Shown in pieces: positions 33,863 to 42,175 of a stretch of 64,000 nt of DNA. Each line of letters starts with the position of its first letter. The stretch's first letter is position 1. The translations under genes and the position numbers were made by a program. The notes under the pieces were generated by a model. The model did not search any database. It saw nothing but the letters and a program-made list of their open reading frames with translations, and was not told the origin of the DNA. Origin of the DNA: Pedobacter sp. KBW06 (GTDB taxonomy: Bacteria > Bacteroidota > Bacteroidia > Sphingobacteriales > Sphingobacteriaceae); assembly GCF_003852525.1 (NCBI RefSeq), contig NZ_QAJL01000006.1, positions 187,501 to 251,500 on the forward strand, given 5' to 3'.

Positions 33863-34433
33863 TTATGCTGATGTTTTTATCTCTCCCCATTACAATTTTC
33901 AATCCTGTTTCCGCCTGATCGTTTGCGTTTAGCATTTCCTGCAATTTCTGCCTTGCCCTGAATAAATTTGATTTCGATGTTCCTGTGGATATGTTTAGTG
34001 TCTCTGCAATTTCTTCGTGTGAATACCCATCTATCGCATATAAATTAAAGACAATGCGGTAAGCGGGAGAAAGGGTTTGAATCAGTTTCAAAAGGTCAGC
34101 ATAGGCAAGCTGGTCGTACACTGCTGCTCCCTGGCCGATATGTCCGTGTTCAGTGATGTCATCATGATCCGAAAAGCGTAGTTTCATGCGGTAGTGATCG
34201 ATTGCCGTGTTGGCCGTAATCTTAGCCATCCATGCTTTAAAAGGTTTATTCACATCATACTTTTCAATGTGGTTAAATGCTTTGAGAAAGGCATTGTTCA
34301 GCACCTCTGCAGCATCAGCATCATTTATTACGTAGCGCTTACAGATACCCATACAGTAGCCATAGAATTCTTTATAGAGCAGATACTGACTGGACCTGTC
34401 TTTCTGAATACACCCTTTAATAATTTCCTGCAC
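33846..34433 (-). CDS. ECF sigma-70 factor
   Basis: This 195-aa sigma factor begins at a GTG codon. An in-frame TAG stands immediately upstream, and the next ATG would remove part of region 2. Region 2 (about 20-85) has DADAAEVLNNAFLKAFNHIEKY and FKAWMAKITANTAIDHYR. Region 4 (about 115-170) has LSPAYRIVFNLYAIDGYSHEEIAETLNISTGTSKSNLFRAR, the DNA-binding helix-turn-helix. The C-terminal tail has about 25 extra residues. Its stop lies inside the start of the anti-sigma-like gene. It probably controls its own operon and unlinked envelope genes. Confidence 0.92.
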   Translation of the reverse strand: MQEIIKGCIQKDRSSQYLLYKEFYGYCMGICKRYVINDADAAEVLNNAFLKAFNHIEKYDVNKPFKAWMAKITANTAIDHYRMKLRFSDHDDITEHGHIGQGAAVYDQLAYADLLKLIQTLSPAYRIVFNLYAIDGYSHEEIAETLNISTGTSKSNLFRARQKLQEMLNANDQAETGLKIVMGRDKNISINERRA

Positions 34434-34668
34434 CTAAATAAATGTGATTACCTTTTTTAAACTGACCATTTTCTATCTGCTCTTACGATGTAAACCTATA
34501 AAAGGTTGCGCGGGATAGCGAAAATATATTTTTCAGTAGACATCAAACTGATATACAGGTGATTATTTTATTTTCTGCAATGTATTTCAAAGCAGCAAGC
34601 AACCATCGCCCCGGGCTCCCCGTATCACTTATAATTAAACACATATTTCATCCTAAACCTTTCCGCCC

Positions 34669-35028
34669 ATGAAGCATTACATCCCCTATCTGAGCCTGAC
34701 AGTCATCTACCTCCTGTTGTTCAGCTGCTCTAAAAAACAAGCTGCAGAAATGAAACCCACACCAGTTCCGCCAGAAAAACCAGGGACTACAGTTACCTAC
34801 ACCAATTTTGCCCAGGCCCTCTTTCAAACCAAATGCGCCAGATGTCACGGTGTAGGCAGAGGCGCAGCAGCCATCTGGACTTTCGACGGGCTCGCATCTG
34901 TCAGCAGCAACCAGAACAGGATCCGGCAGTCCGTACTGGTCAGCAAATCCATGCCTCTGGGAGGTAGTCTTTCTGCTGCAGAGTTGAAGTCTTTACAAGA
35001 ATGGTTCGATAATAAAATGCCTGAATAA
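34669..35028 (+). CDS. c-type cytochrome lipoprotein
   Basis: This 119-aa lipidated monohaem cytochrome c has Cys20 as the lipobox residue (LLFSC). The haem-binding motif is CARCH (Cys56, Cys59, His60). Met95 in KSMPLGG is the likely sixth iron ligand. A low-complexity Pro linker (about 29-41) separates the anchor from the haem domain. It is the first gene of an operon with YceI- and DUF5777-type genes (5 bp and 0 bp apart). Lipidation places it on the periplasmic face of a membrane, or on the surface. It probably passes electrons to or from an unknown partner. Confidence 0.9.
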   Translation: MKHYIPYLSLTVIYLLLFSCSKKQAAEMKPTPVPPEKPGTTVTYTNFAQALFQTKCARCHGVGRGAAAIWTFDGLASVSSNQNRIRQSVLVSKSMPLGGSLSAAELKSLQEWFDNKMPE

Positions 35029-35039
35029 TACAGATGACC

Positions 35040-35585
35040 ATGAAAAACACCTTTTTGCTTATCCTCTTTACCCTGATCAGCTCCAGGCTGCATGCGCAGC
35101 AAATCCTGATCTGTAATAACGCCAAAGTCTCTTTCTTCTCCAGCACTGTCATGGAAGACATCGAGGGGAAGAGTGCTGTTGGAGGTTCCGTTATCGACAC
35201 CAAATCCGGTAACCTCATTTTCAAAGTTAAGAACACCTCCTTTCAGTTTAAAAAGAAACTGATGCAGGAGCATTTCAACGAGAACTACATGGAGTCCGAC
35301 AAGTACCCGGTTTCCGAATTTAAGGGAACAATTAAGGAGCCGGCTAACCTGACCACCGATGGAACCTATAAAGTCAACATCGAGGGCAACCTGAACATTC
35401 ACGGGGTCAGCAAAACTTACAAAACCCAGGCCGATCTGCAGGTCAGTAAGGGAACGCTGAATGCCAGTGCTGTGTTTAAGGTCAAAATCGCCGATCATGG
35501 TATTGAGATTCCAACCCTTGTATTTAAAAACATTGCTGAGTACGTTGAAGTGCGTATTCAGGCCACCTTTTTAGCTAAGAAATAA
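35040..35585 (+). CDS. YceI-family periplasmic protein
   Basis: This is an exported protein of about 181 aa from the ATG at 35040. The ATG at 35034 adds two residues. A signal peptide ends near LHAQ. The mature part has the YceI lipocalin-like features: AKVSFFSSTVMEDIEGKS, FKKKLMQEHFNENYMESDKYPVSEFKG, GNLNIHGVSKTYK. YceI proteins bind polyisoprenoids such as ubiquinone precursors or other amphiphiles in a beta-barrel. Here it sits between a cytochrome and a DUF5777 outer-membrane protein. Its ligand could be a quinone or lipid that takes part in redox chemistry, but that is inference. Confidence 0.9.
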   Translation: MKNTFLLILFTLISSRLHAQQILICNNAKVSFFSSTVMEDIEGKSAVGGSVIDTKSGNLIFKVKNTSFQFKKKLMQEHFNENYMESDKYPVSEFKGTIKEPANLTTDGTYKVNIEGNLNIHGVSKTYKTQADLQVSKGTLNASAVFKVKIADHGIEIPTLVFKNIAEYVEVRIQATFLAKK

Positions 35586-36538
35586 TGAAGATAAAAACAT
35601 TTAAATCCCCCTTACCCGTTTTTTTTGTCCTGCTGTTGTTAACCGGACGGTGTGCATTTGCACAGGAAGAGCTTGAAAAAGAACTGGCAGTTCCTGCTGC
35701 CGGCAGAGAGAAAGTAAGTGCAACTTTCAAATCAACCAAACTGATCAACGGGCATACCAATGAAACCCTTTACAAGAATGAACTGGATTTTAAAGTTGAC
35801 CATCGTTTTGGCGATATCGCCGGCAGTAACGGAGGAATCCGTAAATTTTTCGGACTGGACAATTCCACGGATGTCCGGATTGGATTTGAATACGGAATAA
35901 CCGATAACCTGACCATAGGCCTGGCCAGAGCAAAAGGTGCAACAGCGGTACAGCAACTCTACGAAGGAAGTTTGAAATATCGCCTACTCCAGCAAACTAC
36001 CGACGACCACATTCCTGTTGCGGTGACCCTGTTTGGCAGCAATACCATTGCGGCAGTAAGCTCCAACAAGGATGATCCTGCTTCTCCTATTGCTTACGAT
36101 GGCTTTAAGGACCGTCAGAATTGGGTAGCCCAAATTATCATGGCCAGGAAATTCAACGCAAACCTATCCTTTACACTTACACCAAGTTACGTGCACCGAA
36201 ACTTTACCGCGTTCCGTGATCAGAACGATATGTTTGCGATTGGTGTTGGTGGAAGATTTAAATTTACGCGCCGCATGGCACTGGTTGTAGATTACTTTTT
36301 GCCGTTCCGGAACAAGTCAGACAAAGCCTATCTGGAACAGGTTACGGCCAACAAATTTTATAACCCTTTAGGCGTGGGGCTGGAAATGGAAACCGGCGGA
36401 CACGTATTCCACCTGAACTTCACAAATGCCACCGCCATTCAGGAGATGCAGTACATTCCACAAACTACCAGTTCATGGCTCAAAGGACAATATCGCTGGG
36501 GATTCAGTATTTCCAGAAGGTTCTCTTTTGCACACTAA
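35585..36538 (+). CDS. DUF5777-type outer-membrane beta-barrel protein
   Basis: This 317-aa exported protein has a signal peptide ending at FAQE. Its many amphipathic beta-strands resemble DUF5777 barrels. It includes STKLINGHTNETLYKNELDF, HRFGDIAGSNGG, FGLDNSTDVRIGFEYGITDNLTIGLAR and a terminal GQYRWGFSISRRF. The start codon overlaps the YceI stop by one base, so the two are translationally coupled. It is likely an outer-membrane partner of the cytochrome and the YceI protein. Function is not established for the family. A strong terminator follows. Confidence 0.85.
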   Translation: MKIKTFKSPLPVFFVLLLLTGRCAFAQEELEKELAVPAAGREKVSATFKSTKLINGHTNETLYKNELDFKVDHRFGDIAGSNGGIRKFFGLDNSTDVRIGFEYGITDNLTIGLARAKGATAVQQLYEGSLKYRLLQQTTDDHIPVAVTLFGSNTIAAVSSNKDDPASPIAYDGFKDRQNWVAQIIMARKFNANLSFTLTPSYVHRNFTAFRDQNDMFAIGVGGRFKFTRRMALVVDYFLPFRNKSDKAYLEQVTANKFYNPLGVGLEMETGGHVFHLNFTNATAIQEMQYIPQTTSSWLKGQYRWGFSISRRFSFAH

Positions 36539-36553
36539 ATTCCCGGATATCAC

Positions 36554-36595
36554 AAAAAGAGCGGCCGGCAATGTGATTGCCGGCCGCTCTTTTTT
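36554..36595. terminator. strong bidirectional rho-independent terminator
   Basis: A GC-rich 19-bp perfect stem (AAAAAGAGCGGCCGGCAAT and its complement) has a 3-nt loop and ends in a T-run on either strand. It separates the DUF5777 gene from the convergent hydrolase. Confidence 0.95.
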
Positions 36596-36613
36596 GAATC
36601 AAATGCTTTGTAT

Positions 36614-37435
36614 TTAAGCCTGAATAAAAGCCAAAAGGTCTGCATTGATGGTTGCTGCTTCTGTAGTTGGCATTCCATGAGGAAAACCAGGATAAGAGAT
36701 CAGCTTTCCATCTTTTAGCAGCTTCACCGCTTTTGCACCGGTAAGCGCAAATGGAACGATCTGATCGTCCTCACCATGCATCACCAATACCGGAACATCC
36801 ACACTTTTAAGGTCTTCTGTAAAATCTGTTTCTGAGAAAGCTTTGATACAGTCGTAATGTGCTTTTATGCTGCCCATCATGCCCTGACGCCACCAGTTTT
36901 CTTTAACCCCTTCAGATACCTTTGCGCCTTCACGGTTATAACCATAAAATGCAGTGGTAAAATCCCTGAAGTATTGAGATCTCTGTGTGGCCGTTCCCTG
37001 ACGAATTTCGTCGAATATGGCTATTGGAACACCCTCAGGATTGTTTTCAGTTTTTGCCATGATTGGTGTAACCGCACTGATTAATACGGCTTTGGCCACA
37101 CGGCCTTTGCCATGTTTGGCGACATAACGGATCACTTCCCCCCCACCTGTCGAATGTCCGACATGAATCGCATCTTTCAGGTCAAGTGCAGCGACCAGTT
37201 CCGCAACATCTGCAGCATAGGTATCCATGTCATGGCCATCTGCAGTTTGAGAAGACCTTCCATGTCCCCTGCGGTCATGTGCGATCACCCTGAATCCTTT
37301 ATCCAGGAAAAACATCATTTGTGCATCCCAGTCGTCGCCCGACAAAGGCCAGCCATGATGAAAAACGATCGGTTGTCCTGTACCCCAATCTTTGTAGTAA
37401 ATTTCTGTACCGTCTTTAACTGTGATCTTGTTCAT
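36614..37435 (-). CDS. alpha/beta hydrolase, non-haem chloroperoxidase/esterase type
   Basis: This 273-aa cytoplasmic alpha/beta-hydrolase is close to cofactor-free haloperoxidases and arylesterases. The oxyanion-hole motif HHGWP is at 26-30. The nucleophile Ser95 is in GHSTGGG. The acid Asp is in HGEDDQIVP and the catalytic His in PGFPHGMP. The length fits the family. The neighbours give no clear pathway. The gene lies alone, convergent with the DUF5777 operon across a shared terminator. Such enzymes usually hydrolyse small esters or perhydrolyse acids. The natural substrate is unknown. Confidence 0.93.
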   Translation of the reverse strand: MNKITVKDGTEIYYKDWGTGQPIVFHHGWPLSGDDWDAQMMFFLDKGFRVIAHDRRGHGRSSQTADGHDMDTYAADVAELVAALDLKDAIHVGHSTGGGEVIRYVAKHGKGRVAKAVLISAVTPIMAKTENNPEGVPIAIFDEIRQGTATQRSQYFRDFTTAFYGYNREGAKVSEGVKENWWRQGMMGSIKAHYDCIKAFSETDFTEDLKSVDVPVLVMHGEDDQIVPFALTGAKAVKLLKDGKLISYPGFPHGMPTTEAATINADLLAFIQA

Positions 37436-37482
37436 GTTCTTTGATTTAATTTTAAGTAATTAATAGAGGCTATAAGAAAGTT

Positions 37483-38163
37483 TTAATTTATTTCCTGTAC
37501 GGATCTCATTGAAAAGTAACAAATCACCATTGTTGCCCCTGGCAAGAGCACTCCTGCCAGGCCAAAGACCTTCCCCGCATAAGCACCCAGAAAGCAACCC
37601 AATAAAAATCCGCCCAGGGTAACTACACCTTTTTTCAGGCCTGTCAGATAGCTACGGTCGACAAATCCGCTGCTCAGCAAAGCCCTCAGATCAAGCGAAA
37701 ACTGGGTGACATTACCCGTCATCATCGTAGTAGGCCCGTAAGTTTCCTTTACATAGAGTTTTCCAAAAGTGTTCTGAAATCCCATGGCAAAAACAATCAG
37801 CATCGTGACGATATACATTTGAACGGTCATAAGCGAATTCACTGTACCTGTTGAACTATACGCAAGTATCCCTGCAGCAATCAGCAGAATCCCTTCACAA
37901 CAAAGCAGGAAATGGCTGTTTTTGAATCTGGATGAAATCCATCCTCCCACAATCACAGCGAGTATAAACACGGGAAAAGTAAGCAGTTTGACCCAGTCCC
38001 CTGGTTCAGCACCTTTGATCATCTGGTAGGCAAATACGATAAAATTTCCGGTTACATGCGCTGAAAAAATCCGGTCTGCCGCCACGAAGGTAATCGTATC
38101 ACAAAAGCCTGCAACTGCGGTCAGCAGCAGGGTGACGAAATTAATGTTCTTACCGGTTTCCAT
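37483..38163 (-). CDS. YoaK-family (DUF1275) membrane protein
   Basis: This 226-aa inner-membrane protein has about six helices. It has the DUF1275 features: VAGFCDTITFVAADRIFSAHVTGN near the N-terminus, MGFQNTFGKLYVKETYGPTTMMTGNVTQ in the middle and GFLLGCFLGAYAGK later. The family probably transports small molecules, but no substrate is established. It lies 47 bp upstream of the chloroperoxidase-like gene on the same strand and may be co-transcribed with it. Confidence 0.9.
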   Translation of the reverse strand: METGKNINFVTLLLTAVAGFCDTITFVAADRIFSAHVTGNFIVFAYQMIKGAEPGDWVKLLTFPVFILAVIVGGWISSRFKNSHFLLCCEGILLIAAGILAYSSTGTVNSLMTVQMYIVTMLIVFAMGFQNTFGKLYVKETYGPTTMMTGNVTQFSLDLRALLSSGFVDRSYLTGLKKGVVTLGGFLLGCFLGAYAGKVFGLAGVLLPGATMVICYFSMRSVQEIN

Positions 38164-38212
38164 ATCTCATGTGTCTTTATGATTCTTGACATCAGCAGTT
38201 TCTTTGAAGTCC

Positions 38213-39082
38213 TTATTTACGTTTTTTAAGCAATTCTACAACGGTCTTCGCCCTTTCGCTGGCAGCATCCAAATCTTTTGGGTCCACACGTTCCATTAAT
38301 AAACTTTCAATGCGAAATCTGCGTGAGCGCTCTTCATCAAGATAATCTTTAAAAACCGTAAAATTCATATTGAATGAGCTGTCAAAAGTAGCTGTCAGGT
38401 TTTCGTTTAAAATCACCAGCGTGATAGATTCGTATTTGTCGGCCCCTTCCTCTTTTAAGTTCATATGGAACTGAAACATTTTCCCATTCAAAAACCAGAT
38501 GTCATATACCAGAGGATAATGGACCGGACCACCATTATCGTCCGTAAAACCGCTGTAAGTAACTTTAGGATTCCCTAATTTTTCGCGAAGCAAGGCGATA
38601 TTTTTTTTATAGTAATCGGTTTCCGCATGATTTCTTGTACTAAAAACAGCACCCACTATTTTGTGATTGCGCTTGTCTGTGATAAAGCTGGCGTAGTTGA
38701 ACTTTATATTTTTGAATTCGGCTATTTCCGTTACCGGGGTAACGCCAAATACCCTTTTCTCTTTGATGTCTTCTTCTGTGATGTGGTCCTGTGTTTCTTC
38801 CGTTTGGCTATAGTAGCTATAGTCCGGATAACATTGGATTTCTTTAGGATGGGCATCAAAAGGATGAAGTTCATATGATCCTCCGATTAAGGTGTCTCTA
38901 TTATAAGCTCTTAGCGAATCTACATTCACTTTTTTCGAGTTGAGGATGTGGTAAGTGTTATAAAAATTTTCAGGAGATAAATGATCAAAACTGATCTTTT
39001 CTATGTCTGTGAGTTTACTGCTTTCTTTCTGACAGGAAATGATAACCGCTAAAATGGGGAGGAGGAATAAAAATTTTTTCAT
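38213..39082 (-). CDS. uncharacterised lipoprotein
   Basis: I do not recognise this 289-aa protein. The N-terminus is a lipoprotein signal (MKKFLFLLPILAVIISCQKE, Cys17), so it is exported and lipid-anchored. The mature part is charged and mixed alpha/beta. It has no catalytic motif that I can name and ends in a Lys-rich tail. It stands 49 bp upstream of the YoaK-family gene on the same strand and is divergent from the secreted protein at 39180. An operon with the YoaK and hydrolase genes is possible. Confidence 0.75.
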   Translation of the reverse strand: MKKFLFLLPILAVIISCQKESSKLTDIEKISFDHLSPENFYNTYHILNSKKVNVDSLRAYNRDTLIGGSYELHPFDAHPKEIQCYPDYSYYSQTEETQDHITEEDIKEKRVFGVTPVTEIAEFKNIKFNYASFITDKRNHKIVGAVFSTRNHAETDYYKKNIALLREKLGNPKVTYSGFTDDNGGPVHYPLVYDIWFLNGKMFQFHMNLKEEGADKYESITLVILNENLTATFDSSFNMNFTVFKDYLDEERSRRFRIESLLMERVDPKDLDAASERAKTVVELLKKRK

Positions 39083-39179
39083 TAAGGTTTAGGTTTGTAA
39101 TCGCGGTTTAATCGGACTAATTATTTGAATAGCAATAAAAGTACCTAAAATATGAAACTGATCTTTTTATATTTAACCG

Positions 39180-40022
39180 ATGAAAAGAATTCTGACCAGT
39201 ATATTCCTGTTGTTGAGCATTGCTGTTGTACATGCCCAGCCTTTCGACCTTAAATCAGTTGGAGAAACCAAGACATTCCGGCTCCGGATTTACTTTGGAA
39301 CCAATGGCAAAGGTGCTTTTGTACAATATCATGGTCAGCAAGGGATCATTCCATTACTGGTGAAAAGCCGGACTGTGGACAGTACGGAACGTAAAAGCGG
39401 TCAGCCTGATTTTACAACTTATGTGTGGAATGAGGTGGTTAATGGAAAGGTAACCGGAAACTACGGACTCACACTGGGTTTAAGAGAAGTCCTCGACATC
39501 TGGTATTTGAGAAAAAAAGATGGCAAACGTTTTTCATTGGAATCTATCGTGCAAAAATCAGAAAGTTACGACGGAGCGGATCAATACCTTTTGCATGGCG
39601 CTTTACTTTCCTTCAACCATACTCAACATAACCAGCTTCGCATCTCGTATCCGGACGGGACGAAAAAAACAATGCAATTGCCTGATTTTGACAACCCGAA
39701 TCAGGCGAGGCAGGGCATTATTGCCGATTACAATTTCGATGGTTACGATGATGTTGCCTTTTCCATACCCGATGCCGGAATGGGCGTATACCGGATATTC
39801 AGCATCTGGCTCTACCAGCCAAAATCAGGTCAGTTTGAAAAGTTGGCCGAGCCGGATTATTCCAGGTCCAGATGCTCCGAGCTTTGTGACGTCAGGGTCG
39901 ATAACAAGAAGAAACTATTGTTTAGTTCTTGTCGCGGTGGAGCCAGCTGGTGGCTGGATGTATACCGTTTTAACAGCCCGAATAAACTCGTATGGGTAAA
40001 ATCCAGCCAGGCCAACCATTAA
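39180..40022 (+). CDS. exported protein related to XAC2610-like proteins
   Basis: This 280-aa secreted protein has a signal peptide ending VVHAQ. The middle part contains DYNFDGYDDVAFSIPDAGMG, a calcium-binding-like Asp-rich loop of the FG-GAP/XAC2610 kind. A later section is Cys-containing (SRCSELCDVRV, then SSCRGGASWW). The function is not known. XAC2610-related proteins are often exported and unlinked to a pathway. The stop codon overlaps that of the convergent gene at 40019 in a shared TTAA. Confidence 0.7.
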   Translation: MKRILTSIFLLLSIAVVHAQPFDLKSVGETKTFRLRIYFGTNGKGAFVQYHGQQGIIPLLVKSRTVDSTERKSGQPDFTTYVWNEVVNGKVTGNYGLTLGLREVLDIWYLRKKDGKRFSLESIVQKSESYDGADQYLLHGALLSFNHTQHNQLRISYPDGTKKTMQLPDFDNPNQARQGIIADYNFDGYDDVAFSIPDAGMGVYRIFSIWLYQPKSGQFEKLAEPDYSRSRCSELCDVRVDNKKKLLFSSCRGGASWWLDVYRFNSPNKLVWVKSSQANH

Positions 40023-40696
40023 ACTCCGCTTGCCAGACTGATGATTTCGTTGATTTGTTTCAGCTCTTCATCACTGTGCTGCTCATTTCTTTCTGAATGG
40101 TTGCGACTGGTGGTCAGGCCAATGTTTTCTTTAGGTGTGAATATGTTTTTCCGGCTATCGCCAAAAATCAGGTGACTGCTCAGCATTTTGGTGATCTCCC
40201 CCAGCTGTGTTTCATTTAAATCCAGTGCCGTCTGTTGTAGCACAGCAGAAATCTTAGCTTCAATTCCCGTCCTTTCCGAGTCATTGCCGATCACCAGGGG
40301 GAGCAACAATAAAAATAGCGGAGAAAGCTCCGTCCTGTCATTTTCGATGATTTCTTTTAACTCTGTCCAGGTCAGTAAAGACAGATGAACATGTCCTCCG
40401 CTATTCCCCAAATAGATGTCATTAAAAAAATAAACGGTGTTGTAGGCATGAAATTCAGCAAAAAGCGTCACCTTGTCATTGACTTCATGAACATAGGTAT
40501 ATCCATTCCAGGGATCCAGCTCCCCTCCGTTTTCATCGGTCTGGCCTGACAGTTCTTCCAGCCACTCTTTGGAAGGCATTTTAAAATGTGCCATCATATA
40601 ATCAGACAGCATTGTTTCTTTTTCCTCATCTGCGGCAAAAGGAAACTGAGTGATGAGGTAGATACAGAAGTCCTGGTTTGATAGGTTTAGTTTCAT
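40019..40696 (-). CDS. uncharacterised cytoplasmic protein
   Basis: This is a soluble protein of about 225 aa from the ATG at 40696 (MKLNLSNQDFCIYL). Another ATG two codons upstream is equally possible. No family comes to mind. It is acidic, with WNGYTYVHEVNDKVTLF and LLTWTELKEIIENDR. Its size and composition resemble small immunity or SMI1-like proteins, but I see no diagnostic motif and no toxin next to it. It is convergent with 39180, sharing 4 bp at the stop codons. Confidence 0.65.
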   Translation of the reverse strand: MKLNLSNQDFCIYLITQFPFAADEEKETMLSDYMMAHFKMPSKEWLEELSGQTDENGGELDPWNGYTYVHEVNDKVTLFAEFHAYNTVYFFNDIYLGNSGGHVHLSLLTWTELKEIIENDRTELSPLFLLLLPLVIGNDSERTGIEAKISAVLQQTALDLNETQLGEITKMLSSHLIFGDSRKNIFTPKENIGLTTSRNHSERNEQHSDEELKQINEIISLASGV

Positions 40697-40706
40697 TGGC
40701 AAAGCA

Positions 40707-40748
40707 GAATAAAAATTATACCACTTATTTGTGATATAATTTTTATTC
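40707..40748. terminator. AT-rich perfect hairpin after the SusD-like gene
   Basis: Arms of 14 bp (GAATAAAAATTATA and its exact complement) enclose a 14-nt loop that has a further 3-bp CAC/GTG pairing. It lies just downstream of the SusD-like stop on the minus strand and upstream of the gene at 40696. It could end the SusC/SusD transcript or act as an operator for 40696. Being nearly all A/T, it would be a weak stem. Confidence 0.5.
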
Positions 40749-40760
40749 GACGAATTTGTA

Positions 40761-42164
40761 TTAATTTTTATCCCACCATACCCTATCTATCAATTTTGCA
40801 CTTTGCTGTGGTTGTGGATTGGAGATGATTTCTGTGTTCGGATACAATACCCTGCGTGGAATTTCCGAGAGTGCATTTTTAACCTTTGTCAGTGCCGGAA
40901 ATCCTGTCCGCCGCCAGTCTGTGTAGTTCTCTGCGTTCAGGAAATTGGCAATCGATTTTTCCTCGATAATCAGTCTTACTGCATTTGCTGAACTCAAACT
41001 CCCGCGGCTGTTCAGGTAAAGATCCGCATCCCCGGTGCTTACTCCTACTTTTGTCATGTGTGCTTTGACTGCCTCGGTATATATCGGTTGAGCTGCTGCA
41101 GCGCCTGATATGATGAATGTGGCCTCCGCTTTTAAAAACAAGGCTTCCGTATAGTTAACCAGGTAATTAAATGCGCCTGGGGCTGCATAGAACGCTGCAG
41201 GGATCGAATAAGATTCCAGACTTCCAATTTCGTCCAGGCCTGCTTCCCTTCCCGTAAAGAGTCCGGTTTCTTTTGCCGGTGCAATCATTTTAGTTAATCT
41301 GGGATCATTTCTTGTTTTAAATCCGTCTACAAAAGTATTGGCAAGTACCAAAGTGCTTGCAGGAAGAAAATTCTGCTGCCATGGGTTTTCAGTACCCGGA
41401 GTCCCTGTAAAGACCATCTTAAGGTCATCGGCATTCGTTGTCATCCCGTTATTCAGTGCCGTTAAGGCCAGCTGAGCCTGTGTGGTGGCACTATATCCAG
41501 GAGCTTTGGTCAGGTGCATCAGGTAACGGGCCTTTAAAGTATAAGCCAGTTTCGTCCATTTGTCCATATCGCCACTGTAAAAGTAGTCGTCGCTACCTGG
41601 CTTCAAACCGGTTTTCTTTGCAATATCTGCAATTCCCTCCTCTAACAAGGTATTGATTTGTTTGTACACCGACTCCTGACTGTCATATACCGGGGTCAGG
41701 TTACCTTTACCGTTAAAAGCCGCCGAGTAAGGGATATCCCCCCAGGCATCGCTCGCTGTTCCTATGCAATAAGCAGTTAAAATTTTAGCAATCCCTGAAT
41801 AATTGGCGTTACCATTACCGGCAGCTTTGGTTTTTAGTATGGAAAGGTTGTTTAATGTCCTTACGTACATGTTGTTCCAGTCGCCATCCATATCCTGACT
41901 GTACATTAAATAAGTACCGAAATTCGGGGCTACCTGATTGAGTGCAATCACCTGTATGTATTGCTGCAAAACGATGCTTAAATTGCCATCACCGGCAGCA
42001 TTTATATTTTGAGAGATCAGCATTTCAATCGGTGCCAGCATTAATGGTTCATTGACATTAATCGGCCTGTTGGGATCATTATTTACATCAATATATTTCT
42101 TACATCCTGAACCCATCACCAGACTGATGACGGTTAAAGCCAGGGCTATCTTTTTCATCTTCAT
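40761..42164 (-). CDS. SusD-like lipoprotein (SusD/RagB, SusD_2 type)
   Basis: This 467-aa outer-membrane lipoprotein has Cys21 as the lipidated residue (VMGSGC) followed by KKYIDVNNDPNRP, the typical start of the second SusD group. Other features are LMLAPIEMLISQ, IAKILTAYCIGTASDAWGDIPYSAAF and LEEGIADIAKK. The C-terminal part has LNAENYTDWRRTGFPAL and RVLYPNTEIISNPQPQ. It is the substrate-capture partner of the SusC-like transporter encoded 11 bp upstream. The substrate could be a glycan or a peptide. No enzyme is in the operon. Confidence 0.93.
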   Translation of the reverse strand: MKMKKIALALTVISLVMGSGCKKYIDVNNDPNRPINVNEPLMLAPIEMLISQNINAAGDGNLSIVLQQYIQVIALNQVAPNFGTYLMYSQDMDGDWNNMYVRTLNNLSILKTKAAGNGNANYSGIAKILTAYCIGTASDAWGDIPYSAAFNGKGNLTPVYDSQESVYKQINTLLEEGIADIAKKTGLKPGSDDYFYSGDMDKWTKLAYTLKARYLMHLTKAPGYSATTQAQLALTALNNGMTTNADDLKMVFTGTPGTENPWQQNFLPASTLVLANTFVDGFKTRNDPRLTKMIAPAKETGLFTGREAGLDEIGSLESYSIPAAFYAAPGAFNYLVNYTEALFLKAEATFIISGAAAAQPIYTEAVKAHMTKVGVSTGDADLYLNSRGSLSSANAVRLIIEEKSIANFLNAENYTDWRRTGFPALTKVKNALSEIPRRVLYPNTEIISNPQPQQSAKLIDRVWWDKN

Positions 42165-42175
42165 CGTATTATAAT

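Noticed and set aside
34845..35498. 217-aa reading frame on the minus strand across the cytochrome and YceI genes
   Set aside because: The plus strand encodes clear cytochrome c and YceI proteins with their motifs. The minus-strand product has no recognisable domain and is a shadow frame.
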